From Streptomyces diastatochromogenes (GTDB lineage Bacteria; Actinomycetota; Actinomycetes; Streptomycetales; Streptomycetaceae): DNA of 64,000 nt. The notes under the pieces were generated by a model that was not told where the DNA came from, did not search any database, and saw nothing but the letters and a program-made list of their open reading frames with translations. Of the stretch, positions 55,132 to 64,000 are shown piece by piece. The stretch covers positions 7,068,001-7,132,000 of the forward strand of contig JAPTYK010000001.1 of NCBI GenBank assembly GCA_026913215.1. Reading direction: 5' to 3'. Numbering within the stretch: the first letter of the stretch is position 1; each line of letters starts with the position of its first letter. The position numbers were made by a program, and so were the translations under genes.

Positions 55132-55801
55132 CCTTCTCCCTCCTCGTGCGCGACGGCGAACGGTTCGGCGTCGTGGCGAGCTCGTCGAGCCCGGCCGTCT
55201 TCGCCCGGGTCGCCCATCTGCGGCCCGGGGTCGGCGCGGCGGCCTCGCAGAACATCACCGACCCCACGCTCGGCACGAGCCTCCTCGCGGGCCTCGCCGA
55301 GCACGCCGACGCGGAACGCGCCCTGGCCGACGTCACCGGCGCCGCCCGGAACGCCGGGACGATCGCGTACCGGCAGCTGACCGTCCTCGGCCGCTCCGGC
55401 GCCGGGTTCGCGCACAGCGGGACCCGGACGCTCGGCACGTACGCCTCGGCCACCACGGACGGCGCGGTGGCCGCCGGGAACATGCTGTCCGGCCCGCACG
55501 TCCCCGGCGTCCTCCTCGACGCCTACGCCGCCGCCGACGGGGAACTCGAAGAGCGCCTCCTCACCGCCCTGAAGGCCGCCGTCGCCGCCGGAGGCGAGGA
55601 GGGCCGGTGTACTCCGCGGGCCTGGCGGTCGTCGCGGACGTCGGCTGGCGCGTGACCGACCTGCGGGTGGACTGGGCCGAGGACCCCGTGGACCGGCTCG
55701 GCGACCTCCTCGACGTCTGGCTGCCGCAGCGCGACGCCTACGTGCGGCGCGGCCTCGACCCCGCCACGTCCCCCTCCTACGGCGTACCGGGGGACCTGTG
55801 A
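55128..55801 (+). CDS. DUF1028 (Ntn-hydrolase-like) protein
   Basis: About 225 residues. The chain begins MTFSLLVRDGERFGVVASSS; removal of Met would expose Thr2, the position of an N-terminal nucleophile, and DUF1028 proteins are grouped with Ntn hydrolases. The GTG start at 55128 is supported by the four-base overlap and by this Thr. One C is missing near 55606 (GGGCCGGTG). It probably cleaves an amide. It overlaps the M20D gene by four bases. Confidence 0.85.
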
Positions 55802-56962
55802 CGACGGACGCGAAAGAGGCGGCCCGGCGGGCGGTCGACCGCCGCGCCGAGGAGCTGATCCGCCTCTCCGAACGGCTGCACGCCGATCCGGAGACCGCCT
55901 GGGAGGAGCACCGGGCCGCGGCCGCCGTGCCGGAACTCCTCGACCGGGCCGGATTCGACGTCACCTCCTCCTACCTGGGCCTGGAGACCGCGTTCCACGC
56001 CCGGTTCGGCACCGGGCCCGTACGGATCGCCCTGTGCGCCGAGTACGACGCGCTGCCCGGCCTCGGCCACGCGTGCGGGCACAACCTCATCGCGGCGAGT
56101 TCCGTCGGCGCCGCGCTCGGCCTCGCGGCCGTCGCCGACGACGCCGGACTCACCGTCGAGGTCTACGGCACCCCGGCCGAGGAGGGCGGCGGCGGAAAGA
56201 TCGAACTGCTCGACCGGGGCGCCTTCGCCGGGGTCGACCTCGCGATGATGGCGCACCCCGCGCCGGTCGACGTCGCCGAGGCCCGCCCGTTCGCGGTCAG
56301 CCACTCCCACGTCTCCTACACCGGGAGGTCCGCGCACGCCGCCGCCTACCCGGAGGCCGGGATCAACGCCGCCGACGCCTTCACCGTGGCCCAGGTCGCG
56401 ATCGGGCTGCTCCGCCAGCACCTCCCGCCTCGGCACGGGTGCACGGCGTGGTGACCCACGCCGGCGACGCCCCGAACGCCGTCCCGGAGCGCGCGACCGG
56501 ACGCTGGTACGTACGGGCCGAGACCCTCGCCGAACTCGCCGCGCTGGAACCGCGCGTGACCCGGGCCTTCGAGGCCGGGGCCCTCGCGACCGGCTGCGAG
56601 CTCCGGATCGAGCCCGAGAGCAAGCCGTACGCCGAGTTCCGCGCCGACGAGACCGCCCTCGGCCACTACCGTGCCAACGCCCTCGCCCTGGGGCGGGAGT
56701 TCGCGCCGCCCGGCCGGGCCGCCCGGATGAACCGCGCCTCCACCGACATGGGCAACGTCTCGCAGGTGGTGCCCGCCATCCACCCGTACATCGGCATCGG
56801 CTCCCTGCCCGCCACCAACCACCAGCGCGAGTTCGCCGCGCACTGCGTGGGCGGGGCGGCGGAACGGGCCCTGCTCGACAGGGCGGTCGCACTGGCCTGG
56901 ACCGGCGTGGACCGCGCCCTCGACCGCGCCCCGATCCCCGACCGAGCGAAGGACCCCGATGA
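55798..56962 (+). CDS. M20D-family amidohydrolase (AbgB/IAA-amino-acid hydrolase-like)
   Basis: About 388 residues. Metal ligands lie in CAEYDALPGLGHACGHNL and TPAEEGGGG; dimerization-domain motif HVSYTGRSAHAAAYPEAGIN; terminal motif GIGSLPATNHQREFAAHC. The M20D family removes amino acids from N-acyl or p-aminobenzoyl conjugates. A C is missing near 56430 and another near 56955; the latter places the stop TGA at 56960-56962, overlapping the aspA ATG. The adjacency to aspartase suggests aspartate as the released amino acid. Confidence 0.85.
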
Positions 56963-58407
56963 CCCCACCCCGGACCCCCGGCGCACCGCCCGCCGGCCGC
57001 CGCGTACCGGACGGAACACGACATGCTCGGCGCGGTCGACGTCCCGGCGGACGCCTACTACGGCGCGCACACCGTCCGGGCGGTCGACAACTTCCCCCTC
57101 ACCGGGGAGACCCTCGCCGCCCGCCCGCACCTGATCCGCGCCCTCGCGGCGGTCAAGAGCGCCGCGGCCCGCGCCAACGCCGACGTCGGCGCCCTGGACC
57201 CCGCGCTCGCCTCGGCGATCGCGGACGCCTGCGCCGAGATCCGCGACGGGGCGCTCCACGACCAGTTCGTGGTCGACCTCGTCCAGGGCGGCGCGGGCAC
57301 GTCGACGAACATGAACGCCAACGAGGTGATCGCCAACCGCGCCCTGGAACTGCTCGGCCGCTCCCGAGGCGAGTACGCGGTCCTGCACCCCTCGACCACG
57401 TCAACCTCGGCCAGAGCACCAACGACGTCTATCCGACCGCCCTCAGACTGGCCCTGGACGCGCACGTCGCCGAACTGCTCACCGCCCTGGCCGGGCTGCG
57501 GGGCGCCTTCGAGGACAAGGCCGCCGAGTTCGCCGACGTCCTGAAGATGGGCCGCACCCAGCTCCAGGACGCCGTGCCCATGACGCTGGGCCAGGAGTTC
57601 GGGGCGTACGCCGCCACCCTCGCCGAGGACGAGCAGCGGCTCGCCGAGGTGAGACCGCTGCTGTACGAGCTCGGCCTCGGCGGCACCGCGATCGGCACCG
57701 GGCTCAACGCCCGGCCGGGCTACCGGGAGCGGGCGGTGGAGGAGCTCGGACGGCTCACCGGCATCCCGGCGCTCCGGTCCGCTCCCGACCTCGTCGAGGC
57801 CACCCAGGACGTCGGCGTCTTCGTCCACCTGTCCGGGGTGCTCAAGCGCGTCGCCGTGAAGCTGTCCAAGATCTGCAACGACCTGCGGCTGCTGTCCTCG
57901 GGGCCGCAGGCCGGACTCGGCGAGATCAACCTGCCCGCACGGCAGGCCGGTTCGTCCATCATGCCCGGCAAGGTCAATCCGGTGATCCCGGAGGCGGTCA
58001 ACCAGATCGCCTTCGAGGTCATCGGCTACGACGTGACCGTCACCCTCGCGGCCGAGGGCGGACAGCTCCAGCTCAACGCCTTCGAGCCGGTCATCCACCG
58101 GAGCCTGGGCGCCGGACTCGACCACCTCACCGCGGGCGTCACCGTCCTCACCGAACACTGTGTGCGGGGCATCACCGCCAACCGGGAGCGGCTCGCCCGG
58201 ACCGTCGCCGCCTCCACCGGCCTCGTCACCGCGCTCGCCCCCGCGCTCGGCCACGAGACCGCCTGCGCGCTCGTCCTGGAGGCCCACCACACCGGCAGGC
58301 CCGCGCTGGACCTCGTACGCGAGCGGGAACTGCTGACCGAGGCGGAGCTCGACCGGCTGACGAGCCCCGCGGCCCTGACGGGACTGTCGGCGGCCGGTGC
58401 CGCATAG
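56959..58407 (+). CDS. aspA: Aspartate ammonia-lyase
   Basis: About 484 residues of the fumarase/aspartase superfamily. The signature GSSIMPGKVNPVIPEAVNQ is intact, as is GGAGTSTNMNANEVIANRA; the conserved loop DHVNLGQSTNDVYPTALRL follows after one base is restored near 57395. It converts aspartate to fumarate and ammonia. Base losses also lie near 56990-57005. It is coupled to the amidohydrolase gene by a four-base overlap. Fumarase C is the main alternative, but the operon context favours aspartase. Confidence 0.85.
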   Translation: MTPPRTPGAPPAGRRVPDGTRHARRGRRPGGRLLRRAHRPGGRQLPPHRGDPRRPPAPDPRPRGGQERRGPRQRRRRRPGPRARLGDRGRLRRDPRRGAPRPVRGRPRPGRRGHVDEHERQRGDRQPRPGTARPLPRRVRGPAPLDHVNLGQSTNDVYPTALRLALDAHVAELLTALAGLRGAFEDKAAEFADVLKMGRTQLQDAVPMTLGQEFGAYAATLAEDEQRLAEVRPLLYELGLGGTAIGTGLNARPGYRERAVEELGRLTGIPALRSAPDLVEATQDVGVFVHLSGVLKRVAVKLSKICNDLRLLSSGPQAGLGEINLPARQAGSSIMPGKVNPVIPEAVNQIAFEVIGYDVTVTLAAEGGQLQLNAFEPVIHRSLGAGLDHLTAGVTVLTEHCVRGITANRERLARTVAASTGLVTALAPALGHETACALVLEAHHTGRPALDLVRERELLTEAELDRLTSPAALTGLSAAGAA

Positions 58408-58435
58408 GGCCGAAGTCCGCCGGGGCCGCATAGGG
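58399..58435. repeat. Direct repeat GCCGCATAGGG, 26-bp period
   Basis: Two identical 11-base copies at 58399-58409 and 58425-58435; the first contains the aspA stop TAG. The second provides a TAGGGT that could be the -10 of the LysR gene starting at 58473. The repeats could be a regulator site or a small duplication. Confidence 0.45.
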
Positions 58436-58472
58436 TCGGGGCAGACAGGATCACCAGGCGCGAGGGCCACGC

Positions 58473-59396
58473 ATGACGTCACCAGTGGGTTTCACACTCG
58501 TCCAGCTCCGCTACTTCCTCGTCGCCGCCGAACGCGGCTCGATGACGGAGGCGGCCGCGGAGCTGCACATCGCGCAGTCCGCCGTGTCCACGGCCGTCCA
58601 CAACCTGGAGCAGGACCTGCGGGTCCAGCTGTTCATCCGCAGGCGGGGCCGGGGCTGACCCTCACCCCCGCCGGGGAGCGGCTCCGGCAGCAGGCGCGGG
58701 AGCTCCTCGCCCGCGCCCGCGAGGTCGAGCGGGAGGCCAGGGGAGGGCGGGCCCCTGTCCGGGCCGGTGGCCGTCGGCTGCTTCGTGACCCTGGCCCCGT
58801 ACTACCTGCCGGCGCTGTTCAGCGAGTGCACCCGGCGCCATCCGGGCATCGAGCTCGACGTCGTGGAGGCGGAGTCGGACCAGCTCGTGCGGGCCCTGGC
58901 GGAGGGGCGCGTCGACTTCGCGCTCACCTACGACCTCGGCCTGTCGGCCGAACCGGACCTGGCCGCCGAGACGGTCGCCCGCGCCCCGGCGTACGTCATC
59001 GTCGCGGCCGGTCACCCGCTGGCCGGCCGGGACGGCGTCGAGCTGGCCGAACTGTCCGCGGAGCCGCTCGTCCTCCTCGACCTGCCCCACAGCCGCGACT
59101 ACTTCCGCTCCCTGGTGGCCGCCACCGGCACCGCGCCCGACGTCCGCTACCGCACCCAGAGCTACGAGACCGTGCGCTCCCTGGTGGCGCGCGGACTCGG
59201 TTACTCCGTCCTCAACCAGCGTCCGGCGACCAGCCAGACCTACGGCGGCGGCGAGATCGCGGAGCTCCGGCTGACGGACGGCGGCCCGCCGCTGGAGGTC
59301 AAGCTCGCCACGGTGGCGGGCGTGGAGCGGACCGCCCGCGCCCGCGCCGTGATGGACCTGCTGCGGGAGATCGCCGCCCGGCCGGCCGGGAACTGA
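58473..59396 (+). CDS. LysR-family transcriptional regulator of the catabolic operon
   Basis: About 308 residues. HTH: LRYFLVAAERGSMTEAAAEL, HIAQSAVSTAVHNLEQDLRV; effector domain EAESDQLVRALAEGRVDFAL. One C is missing near 58655 and a base near 58745. The gene is at the 3' end of the catabolic operon on the same strand, 65 bases after aspA, and is expected to sense a pathway intermediate. It ends two bases from the convergent TetR gene. Confidence 0.87.
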
Positions 59397-59398
59397 AC

Positions 59399-60024
59399 TC
59401 AGAGATCGGCGCGGCCCGTCACCGCCCGCGCGTGGGCCAGGAGCAGTTCGCGGGCCCGGTCGGGGCGCAGAGCGGCGTTGCGGCTGGTGATGTGCAGGCC
59501 GTAGCCGTCCTCCAGGGCCACCAGGCCGTGCGCCAGGTCCGGAGCGGCGCGGCGAGGGTGAACCCGCCGGTCGCGGCGCCGACCGCGAGGGCGGTGGTGT
59601 AGAGCGCGACCTCCCGGGCGAACAGGGAGGCCATCAGCTCGGCGTGCCCGGGGCTGCGGCCGGCGCGCCGGTGCAGCTCGTACAGGAGCCCGTGCACCGG
59701 ATCGTCGGTCATGCCCGGCAGGCCGCTGTTCAGCAGGGCCCGCAGCCGCGCGGCGGGATCGTCGGCCGGCGCCTCGTCGTAGGCCTGCTGGCGGGTGGCG
59801 AGATAGCCCTCCACGGCGCCCCGGTGCACCTCAAGGACGAGGTCGTCGAGCTCGGGGTAGTAGTACAGCACCGAGCCCTGGGAGACGCCCGCGGCCTCCG
59901 CGATGTCCTTGATGCGCAGGGCTTCGAGGCCGCGCTCCGCGATGGCCCGCCCCGCGGCAGAGACGAGGGCCTCCCTGCGTGCCGTCTGGTCGCGTGGTCT
60001 GCCTGCTTTCCTCATGACAGCCAT
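59399..60024 (-). CDS. TetR-family transcriptional regulator
   Basis: About 208 residues. The HTH is LEALRIKDIAEAAGVSQGSV then LYYYPELDDLVLEVHRG; the ligand domain is helical. One base is missing near 59553 and the tail reads HGLVALEDGYGLHITSRNAA to GRADL, stop TGA 59399-59401. Start could be 60024 or 60015. Divergent from the aldehyde dehydrogenase gene, which it probably represses. Confidence 0.86.
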
Positions 60025-60071
60025 TCTCTGATGCCCGTGTCAGGTTGTGCAAGAAGTTCTCGTCCAGAGCA

Positions 60072-60111
60072 TTGACGGACGGTTCGGCAATTGTTTGAAT
60101 CCCGACTCAAA
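60072..60111 (+). promoter_or_regulatory. Promoter with overlapping TTTGA-N8-TCAAA operator
   Basis: TTGACG (60072-60077) and TTGAAT (60095-60100) are spaced by 17 bases, a plausible sigma-70-like pair for the rightward operon. TTTGA (60094-60098) and TCAAA (60107-60111) form an inverted repeat over the -10 and start region, where a TetR dimer would block transcription. The rest of 60025-60253 is non-coding leader. Confidence 0.5.
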
Positions 60112-60253
60112 GAAGTCGGCGCGGACGCTCCCGCCGAGCTCCTCCCCTCCCCGCCGCCCCGCACACCGCCCGGGCCGCACCTCACCCCCCCTCTCCCTCA
60201 CCCGAACGGGCACCGGCTCGCCCACGTCCCACGACGCGATCGAAGGCCACACC

Positions 60254-61720
60254 ATGCAGACCTACGCCCACTGGCGGCAGCGCGCCGCAGACTTCACGCC
60301 CCGCACCCGCCTGTTCGTCGACGGAGCGTGGAGCGACCCCGCCGAGGACCTCTGGATCCCCACCGTGAACCCCGCGACCGGCAAGACCACCGCCCAGGTG
60401 GCGGCCGGCTCCGCCGCGGACGTCGACCGGGCCGTGGCCGCCGCCCGCACCGCCTTCGAGGACGGCCGCTGGTCGCGCACCGCCCCGCGGAGCTCAAGCG
60501 GGTCCTGCTCGCCCTCGCCCGCCTGATCGAGGAGCACGGCGAGGAGCTCGCCCTCTGCGACACCCTCGACATGGGCAAGCCCATCGCGGAGTCCCACGGC
60601 ACCGACGTCCCCGGCGCGGCCGGGGTCTTCGCCTGGTACGCCGAAGCCGTCGACAAGCTGTACGACGAGGTCGCCCCGCCCCGCCGGGCAACCTCGCCCT
60701 CGTGCGCCGCGCCCCGCTCGGCGTCGTGGGCGCAGTGGTCCCCTGGAACTTCCCCTCGACCTCGCGGCCTGGAAGCTGGCGCCCGCCCTGGCCGCGGGCA
60801 ACAGCGTCGTCCTCAAGCCCGCCGAGCAGTCCCCGCTCTCCGCCCTGCTCCTCGCCGAGCTCGCCGCGGAGGCCGGACTGCCCGACGGCGTCCTGAACGT
60901 CGTCCCCGGCCCGGGGAGACGACCGGGCGAGCGCTCGGCCTCCACCCGGACGTGGACACCCTGGTCTTCACCGGCTCCACCGCCGTGGCCAAGCGCTTCC
61001 TCGCCTACGCCGCCGAGTCCAACATGAAGCAGGTCTGGCCCGAGGCCGGCGGCAAGAGCCCGAACCTGGTCTTCGCCGACGCCGACCTGGAGACGGCCGC
61101 GGAGCGCGCGGCCCGGGCTTCGCCTACAACGCCGGACAGGTGTGCTCCGCCACCACCCGGCTGCTCGTCGAGGCCTCCGTCGCCGAGGAGTTCACGGCCC
61201 GCGTCGCCGAGCACGCCCGCGGCTGGCTGCCCGGCGACCCGCTCGACCCCGCGACCCGGCTCGGACCGCTCGTCGACGAGGCCCAGGCGGTACGCGTCCT
61301 CGACGCCGTGCGCGCCTCGGGCGGCACCCTCGTCTGCGGCGGCACCCGGCCCGACCGGGACGGCGCCTACCTCGACCCACCGTCGTCACCGGCCTCGGCC
61401 CCGACTCCCCGCTCGTCCGGGAGGAGCTCTTCGGCCCCGTGCTGACCGTGCTCCCCTTCCGGGACGAGACCGAGGCGATCCGCCTCGCCGACGACTCCGC
61501 CTACGGCCTCGCCGCCTCCGTGTGGACCCGGGACCTCGGCCGCGCCCACCGCGTGGCCGACGCCCTGCGCGCCGGGACCGTCTCCGTCAACACGGTCGAC
61601 GCGCTCAGCCCGTACACCCCCTTCGGCGGGTTCAAGCAGTCCGGCCACGGCCGTGACCTCTCCCTGCACTCCCTCGACAAGTACACCGGCCTGAAGACGA
61701 CCTGGATCGCGTACGGCTGA
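60254..61720 (+). CDS. NAD(P)-dependent aldehyde dehydrogenase (PuuC/betaine-aldehyde type)
   Basis: About 491 residues. Catalytic Cys in YNAGQVCSATTRLLVE, general base in WPEAGGKSPNLVFADADLE, cofactor loop FTGSTAVAKRFLAYAAES. It oxidizes an aldehyde to an acid in the cytoplasm; neighbours suggest an omega-amino aldehyde. Losses near 60485, 60682, 60755, 60915, 61118 and 61378 break the frame, with conserved sequence on each side. ATG 60254 follows GAAGG. It is the first gene of a rightward operon with aminotransferase and permease. Confidence 0.88.
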
Positions 61721-61784
61721 GCCGGCCGGCGCGGCACCCGAACCGACACCCCCGCACCCTCACCCCAGCAAGGGACACACCACC

Positions 61785-63155
61785 ATGACCATCGACCGCA
61801 CCGCGGACCTGACCGGCCTCGACCGGGCGCACATCATCCACCCCTACCTGCCGGGCGGCGCCACCGAGCGCGTGATCATGACCTCCGGCTCCGGCTGCCG
61901 CCTCACCGACACCGAGGGCCGCGACTACCTCGACGCCACCGGAGGCCTCTGGCTCGCCCAGATCGGCCACGGCCGCGAGGAGATCGCCGACGTCGCCCAC
62001 GAGCAGATGAAGAAGCTGGAGTACTTCACCAGCTTCTGGGAGTTCTCCAACGAGCCCGCCATCAGGCTCGCCGCCCGCCTCGCCGAGATCGCCCCCGAAC
62101 CCCTCAACCACGTCTACTTCACCTCCGGCGGCTCCGAGGGCAACGAGGCGGCCATCAAGATGGCCCGCTACTACCACCACCGGCGCGGCGAGGGCAGCCG
62201 GACGTGGATCCTGGCCCGCAGCAAGGCCTACCACGGCATCGGCTACGGCGGCGGCTCGGCCACCGGCTTCCCCGTCTACCACGAGGGCTTCGCCCCGATG
62301 ATGCCGCACGTCTCCCACCTCACGCCCCCGTGGCCGTACCGCGGCGAGCTCTACGGCGACGAGCCGCTCACCCCCGAGCAGGTGACCGACTTCCTCGTCC
62401 GCGAACTGGAGGAGCGCATCGCCGAGATCGGGCCGGAGAACATCGCCGCGATGATCGGCGAGCCCATCATGGGCGTCGGCGGCATGCTCGTCCCGCCGGC
62501 CGACTACTGGCCCCGGGTCCGGGAGGTCCTCGACCGGCACGGCATCCTGCTCGTCTTCGACGAGGTCGTCACCGCCTACGGCCGCGTCGGCGAGTGGTTC
62601 GCCGCCCAGTACTTCGACGTCACCCCGGACATCATCGTCACCGCCAAGGGCATCACCTCCGGATACGTCCCGCTCGGCGCGCTCCTGGTGAGCGACGACC
62701 TCGCCGAGGTGCTCCTGCGCGACCACGGCTTCCCCATGGGCTACACCTACAACGGCCACCCCGTCGCCACCGCCGTCGCCCTCGCCAACCTCGACATCAT
62801 CGAGCGGGAGGGCCTGCTCGCCCGCGCCACGAGCCTGGGCTCCTTCCTCCACGCCGAACTGCGGGCACAGCTCGGCGACCTGCCGATCGTCGGCGAGATC
62901 CGCTCCGTCGGCATGATGCTGGCCGTCGAACTCGTCCAGGACCGCGCCACCCGCACGCCCCTGCCCCTCGACCCCGCCCACATGCCCCACGACGTCATCC
63001 GCCGCGAGGCCGGCGTGATCGTGCGCGACTCCGCCCACAGCCTGGTCCTGTCCCCGCCGCTCGTCATGACCGAGACCGAGGCCAAGGAAGTCGCCACCGC
63101 GCTGCGCGGCGTCCTGGAGCGCACCGGACCCGACGGCGCGATCCGCTCCGCCTGA
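61785..63155 (+). CDS. Class III PLP-dependent aminotransferase
   Basis: An intact 456-residue omega-aminotransferase. PLP-binding Lys in VTAKGITSGYVPLGALLVS, Asp in LLVFDEVVTAYGRVGEWF, phosphate-site FTSGGSEGNEAAIKMARYYH. It transfers an amino group from a diamine, GABA-like or beta-amino acid to pyruvate or 2-oxoglutarate, yielding the aldehyde for the dehydrogenase upstream. The start has AAGGGA upstream. Confidence 0.93.
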   Translation: MTIDRTADLTGLDRAHIIHPYLPGGATERVIMTSGSGCRLTDTEGRDYLDATGGLWLAQIGHGREEIADVAHEQMKKLEYFTSFWEFSNEPAIRLAARLAEIAPEPLNHVYFTSGGSEGNEAAIKMARYYHHRRGEGSRTWILARSKAYHGIGYGGGSATGFPVYHEGFAPMMPHVSHLTPPWPYRGELYGDEPLTPEQVTDFLVRELEERIAEIGPENIAAMIGEPIMGVGGMLVPPADYWPRVREVLDRHGILLVFDEVVTAYGRVGEWFAAQYFDVTPDIIVTAKGITSGYVPLGALLVSDDLAEVLLRDHGFPMGYTYNGHPVATAVALANLDIIEREGLLARATSLGSFLHAELRAQLGDLPIVGEIRSVGMMLAVELVQDRATRTPLPLDPAHMPHDVIRREAGVIVRDSAHSLVLSPPLVMTETEAKEVATALRGVLERTGPDGAIRSA

Positions 63156-63163
63156 CCACCCAC

Positions 63164-63192
63164 GGGAGGCCCGGTGCCCCGCCGGGCCTCCC
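63164..63192 (+). terminator. Hairpin between aminotransferase and permease genes
   Basis: GGGAGGCCCGG (63164-63174) pairs perfectly with CCGGGCCTCCC (63182-63192) around a seven-base loop, nine bases after the aminotransferase stop. It may stop or reduce transcription into the permease gene. Confidence 0.65.
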
Positions 63193-63265
63193 CGACACGG
63201 ACGCCACGCCGTCACCGCGCTCGCGCGCCTGCCTGCAGTACCCCTCTCCCCGCTAGGAACTGCCC

Positions 63266-64000
63266 GTGTCCTCCCCTCTCCCCACCGCCGAACCGCGCGC
63301 CCCCCACACCCCGGCCGTCCTGAAGCGCAGCCTCAAGCGCCTGGACATCACCGCCCTGGCCATCGCCGCGGTCATCTCCTTCGACACCGTCGGACAGATC
63401 GCCACCGGCGGCGGCGAGGCCGCCACCTGGACGGCGGCCCTCGCGCTGTTCTTCCTCGTCCCGTACGCCCTGCTGTTCGCCGAGACCGGCGCCGCGTTCC
63501 CGCAGGAGGGCGGCCCGTACGTCTGGGTCAAGCTCGCCCTCGGCCGTCCGGCGGCCGCGCTCACCACCCTGCTGTACTGGGTGACCAACCCGATCTGGCT
63601 GGGCGGCTCCCTGGTCTTCCTCGCCGCCGAGACCTGGGACGGCTTCGTCTTCCCCCTCGGCTCGGGCACCTTCGCCGACTACGCGTTCAAGCTGCTGTTC
63701 GTCTGGACCGCCATCCTCACCGCCGTCGTCTCCCTGCGCCGCGGCAAATGGATCACCACGCTCGGCGCCGTCGTGAAGGTCCTCACGCTCGCGGTGTTCA
63801 CGCTGACCGCGCTGCTCTACGGGATCGAGCACGGCTTCCACGGCCTCACCGACGCCCGCTTCACCCCGACCACGGCCGGCTTCCTCGCCCTCGTGCCGAT
63901 CCTGCTGTTCGCCTACGTCGGCTTCGAGGCTCCCAACGCCGCCGGCGAGGAGATGCACGACCCGCAGCGCGACGTGCCCGCCGCGCTCGGACGCTCCGCG
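63266..64000 (+). CDS. APC-family amino acid permease (partial, runs off the window)
   Basis: 245 codons are in the window with no stop and no frame break. The chain begins MSSPLPTAEPRAPHTPAVLK (GTG start at 63266), then membrane helices: ITALAIAAVISFDTVGQIAT, AALALFFLVPYALLFAETGA, LTTLLYWVTNPIWLGGSLVF, LLFVWTAILTAVVSL, VVKVLTLAVFTLTALLYG and FLALVPILLFAYVGFEAPNA. Amino acid/polyamine permeases have this start. It probably imports the amine or amino acid handled by the two preceding enzymes. Confidence 0.86.
   Translation, partial: MSSPLPTAEPRAPHTPAVLKRSLKRLDITALAIAAVISFDTVGQIATGGGEAATWTAALALFFLVPYALLFAETGAAFPQEGGPYVWVKLALGRPAAALTTLLYWVTNPIWLGGSLVFLAAETWDGFVFPLGSGTFADYAFKLLFVWTAILTAVVSLRRGKWITTLGAVVKVLTLAVFTLTALLYGIEHGFHGLTDARFTPTTAGFLALVPILLFAYVGFEAPNAAGEEMHDPQRDVPAALGRSA

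Noticed and set aside
56959..58407. Calling the lyase fumarase C instead of aspartase
   Set aside because: The superfamily signature fits both, but the coupling to an amidohydrolase/RidA operon favours aspartate as substrate; kept as an alternative only.

Overview
The window is very GC-rich DNA, densely packed with genes, and has the gene content of a Streptomyces-type actinomycete. It holds the right end of a WhiE-type spore-pigment polyketide cluster, a conservon (cvnABCD plus a CYP157-like P450), an AfsR/SARP-type regulator, and a sugar ABC operon with no ATPase gene of its own. I see no rRNA, tRNA, CRISPR, insertion sequence, integrase or phage gene.

Layout. 1-3526: end of a type II PKS (KS-alpha tail, chain-length factor, ACP, two cyclases) facing an O-methyltransferase. 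3581-5610: a secreted beta-helix protein and a small membrane-anchored surface protein. 5812-11210: conservon cvnA-B-C-D-P450 converging on a class I terpene synthase. 11395-19857: a PucR-like regulator divergent from a flotillin, a giant DUF3686-type ATPase and a zinc-ribbon protein. 19832-25983: minus-strand set of LysR regulator, enoyl-CoA hydratase, FAD subunit, a fused Fe-S/molybdopterin hydroxylase and a small sulfite-oxidase-like protein, divergent from an MFS exporter (26082-27502). 27699-30972: a secreted beta-lactamase-like serine hydrolase and a long-chain acyl-CoA synthetase. 30997-35403: XRE-cupin regulator, arylsulfotransferase-like propeller, NCS2 permease, DUF1684 protein and a tiny putative leader peptide. 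35677-39821: AfsR-like regulator and a subtilase. 39805-48194: sugar operon (DeoR/LacI hybrid regulator, binding protein, two permeases, hydroxyacid dehydrogenase, Tat-exported propeller, ROK kinase). 48296-52917: xdhABC. 53378-59396: tightly coupled catabolic operon (flavin monooxygenase, RidA, DUF1028, M20D amidohydrolase, aspartase) plus a LysR regulator. 59399-64000: TetR, aldehyde dehydrogenase, class III aminotransferase and an APC permease that runs off the window, probably for amine or amino-acid use.

Reading caution. At least several dozen single-base (sometimes two-base) losses split conserved genes, mostly by shortening G or C runs by one, often just before TCG. They hit housekeeping and accessory genes alike, and the protein always resumes in another frame without loss of conserved residues. 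I therefore read them as sequence errors, not pseudogenes, and give gene spans that cross them. Stops and starts near such sites are my reconstruction.

Best candidates for something new: the monooxygenase/RidA/DUF1028/M20D/aspartase operon beside xdhABC; the flotillin/giant ATPase/zinc-ribbon trio; the conservon carrying a P450 without the ExxR motif facing a terpene synthase; and the Cys-ending leader peptide ahead of a DUF1684 gene.
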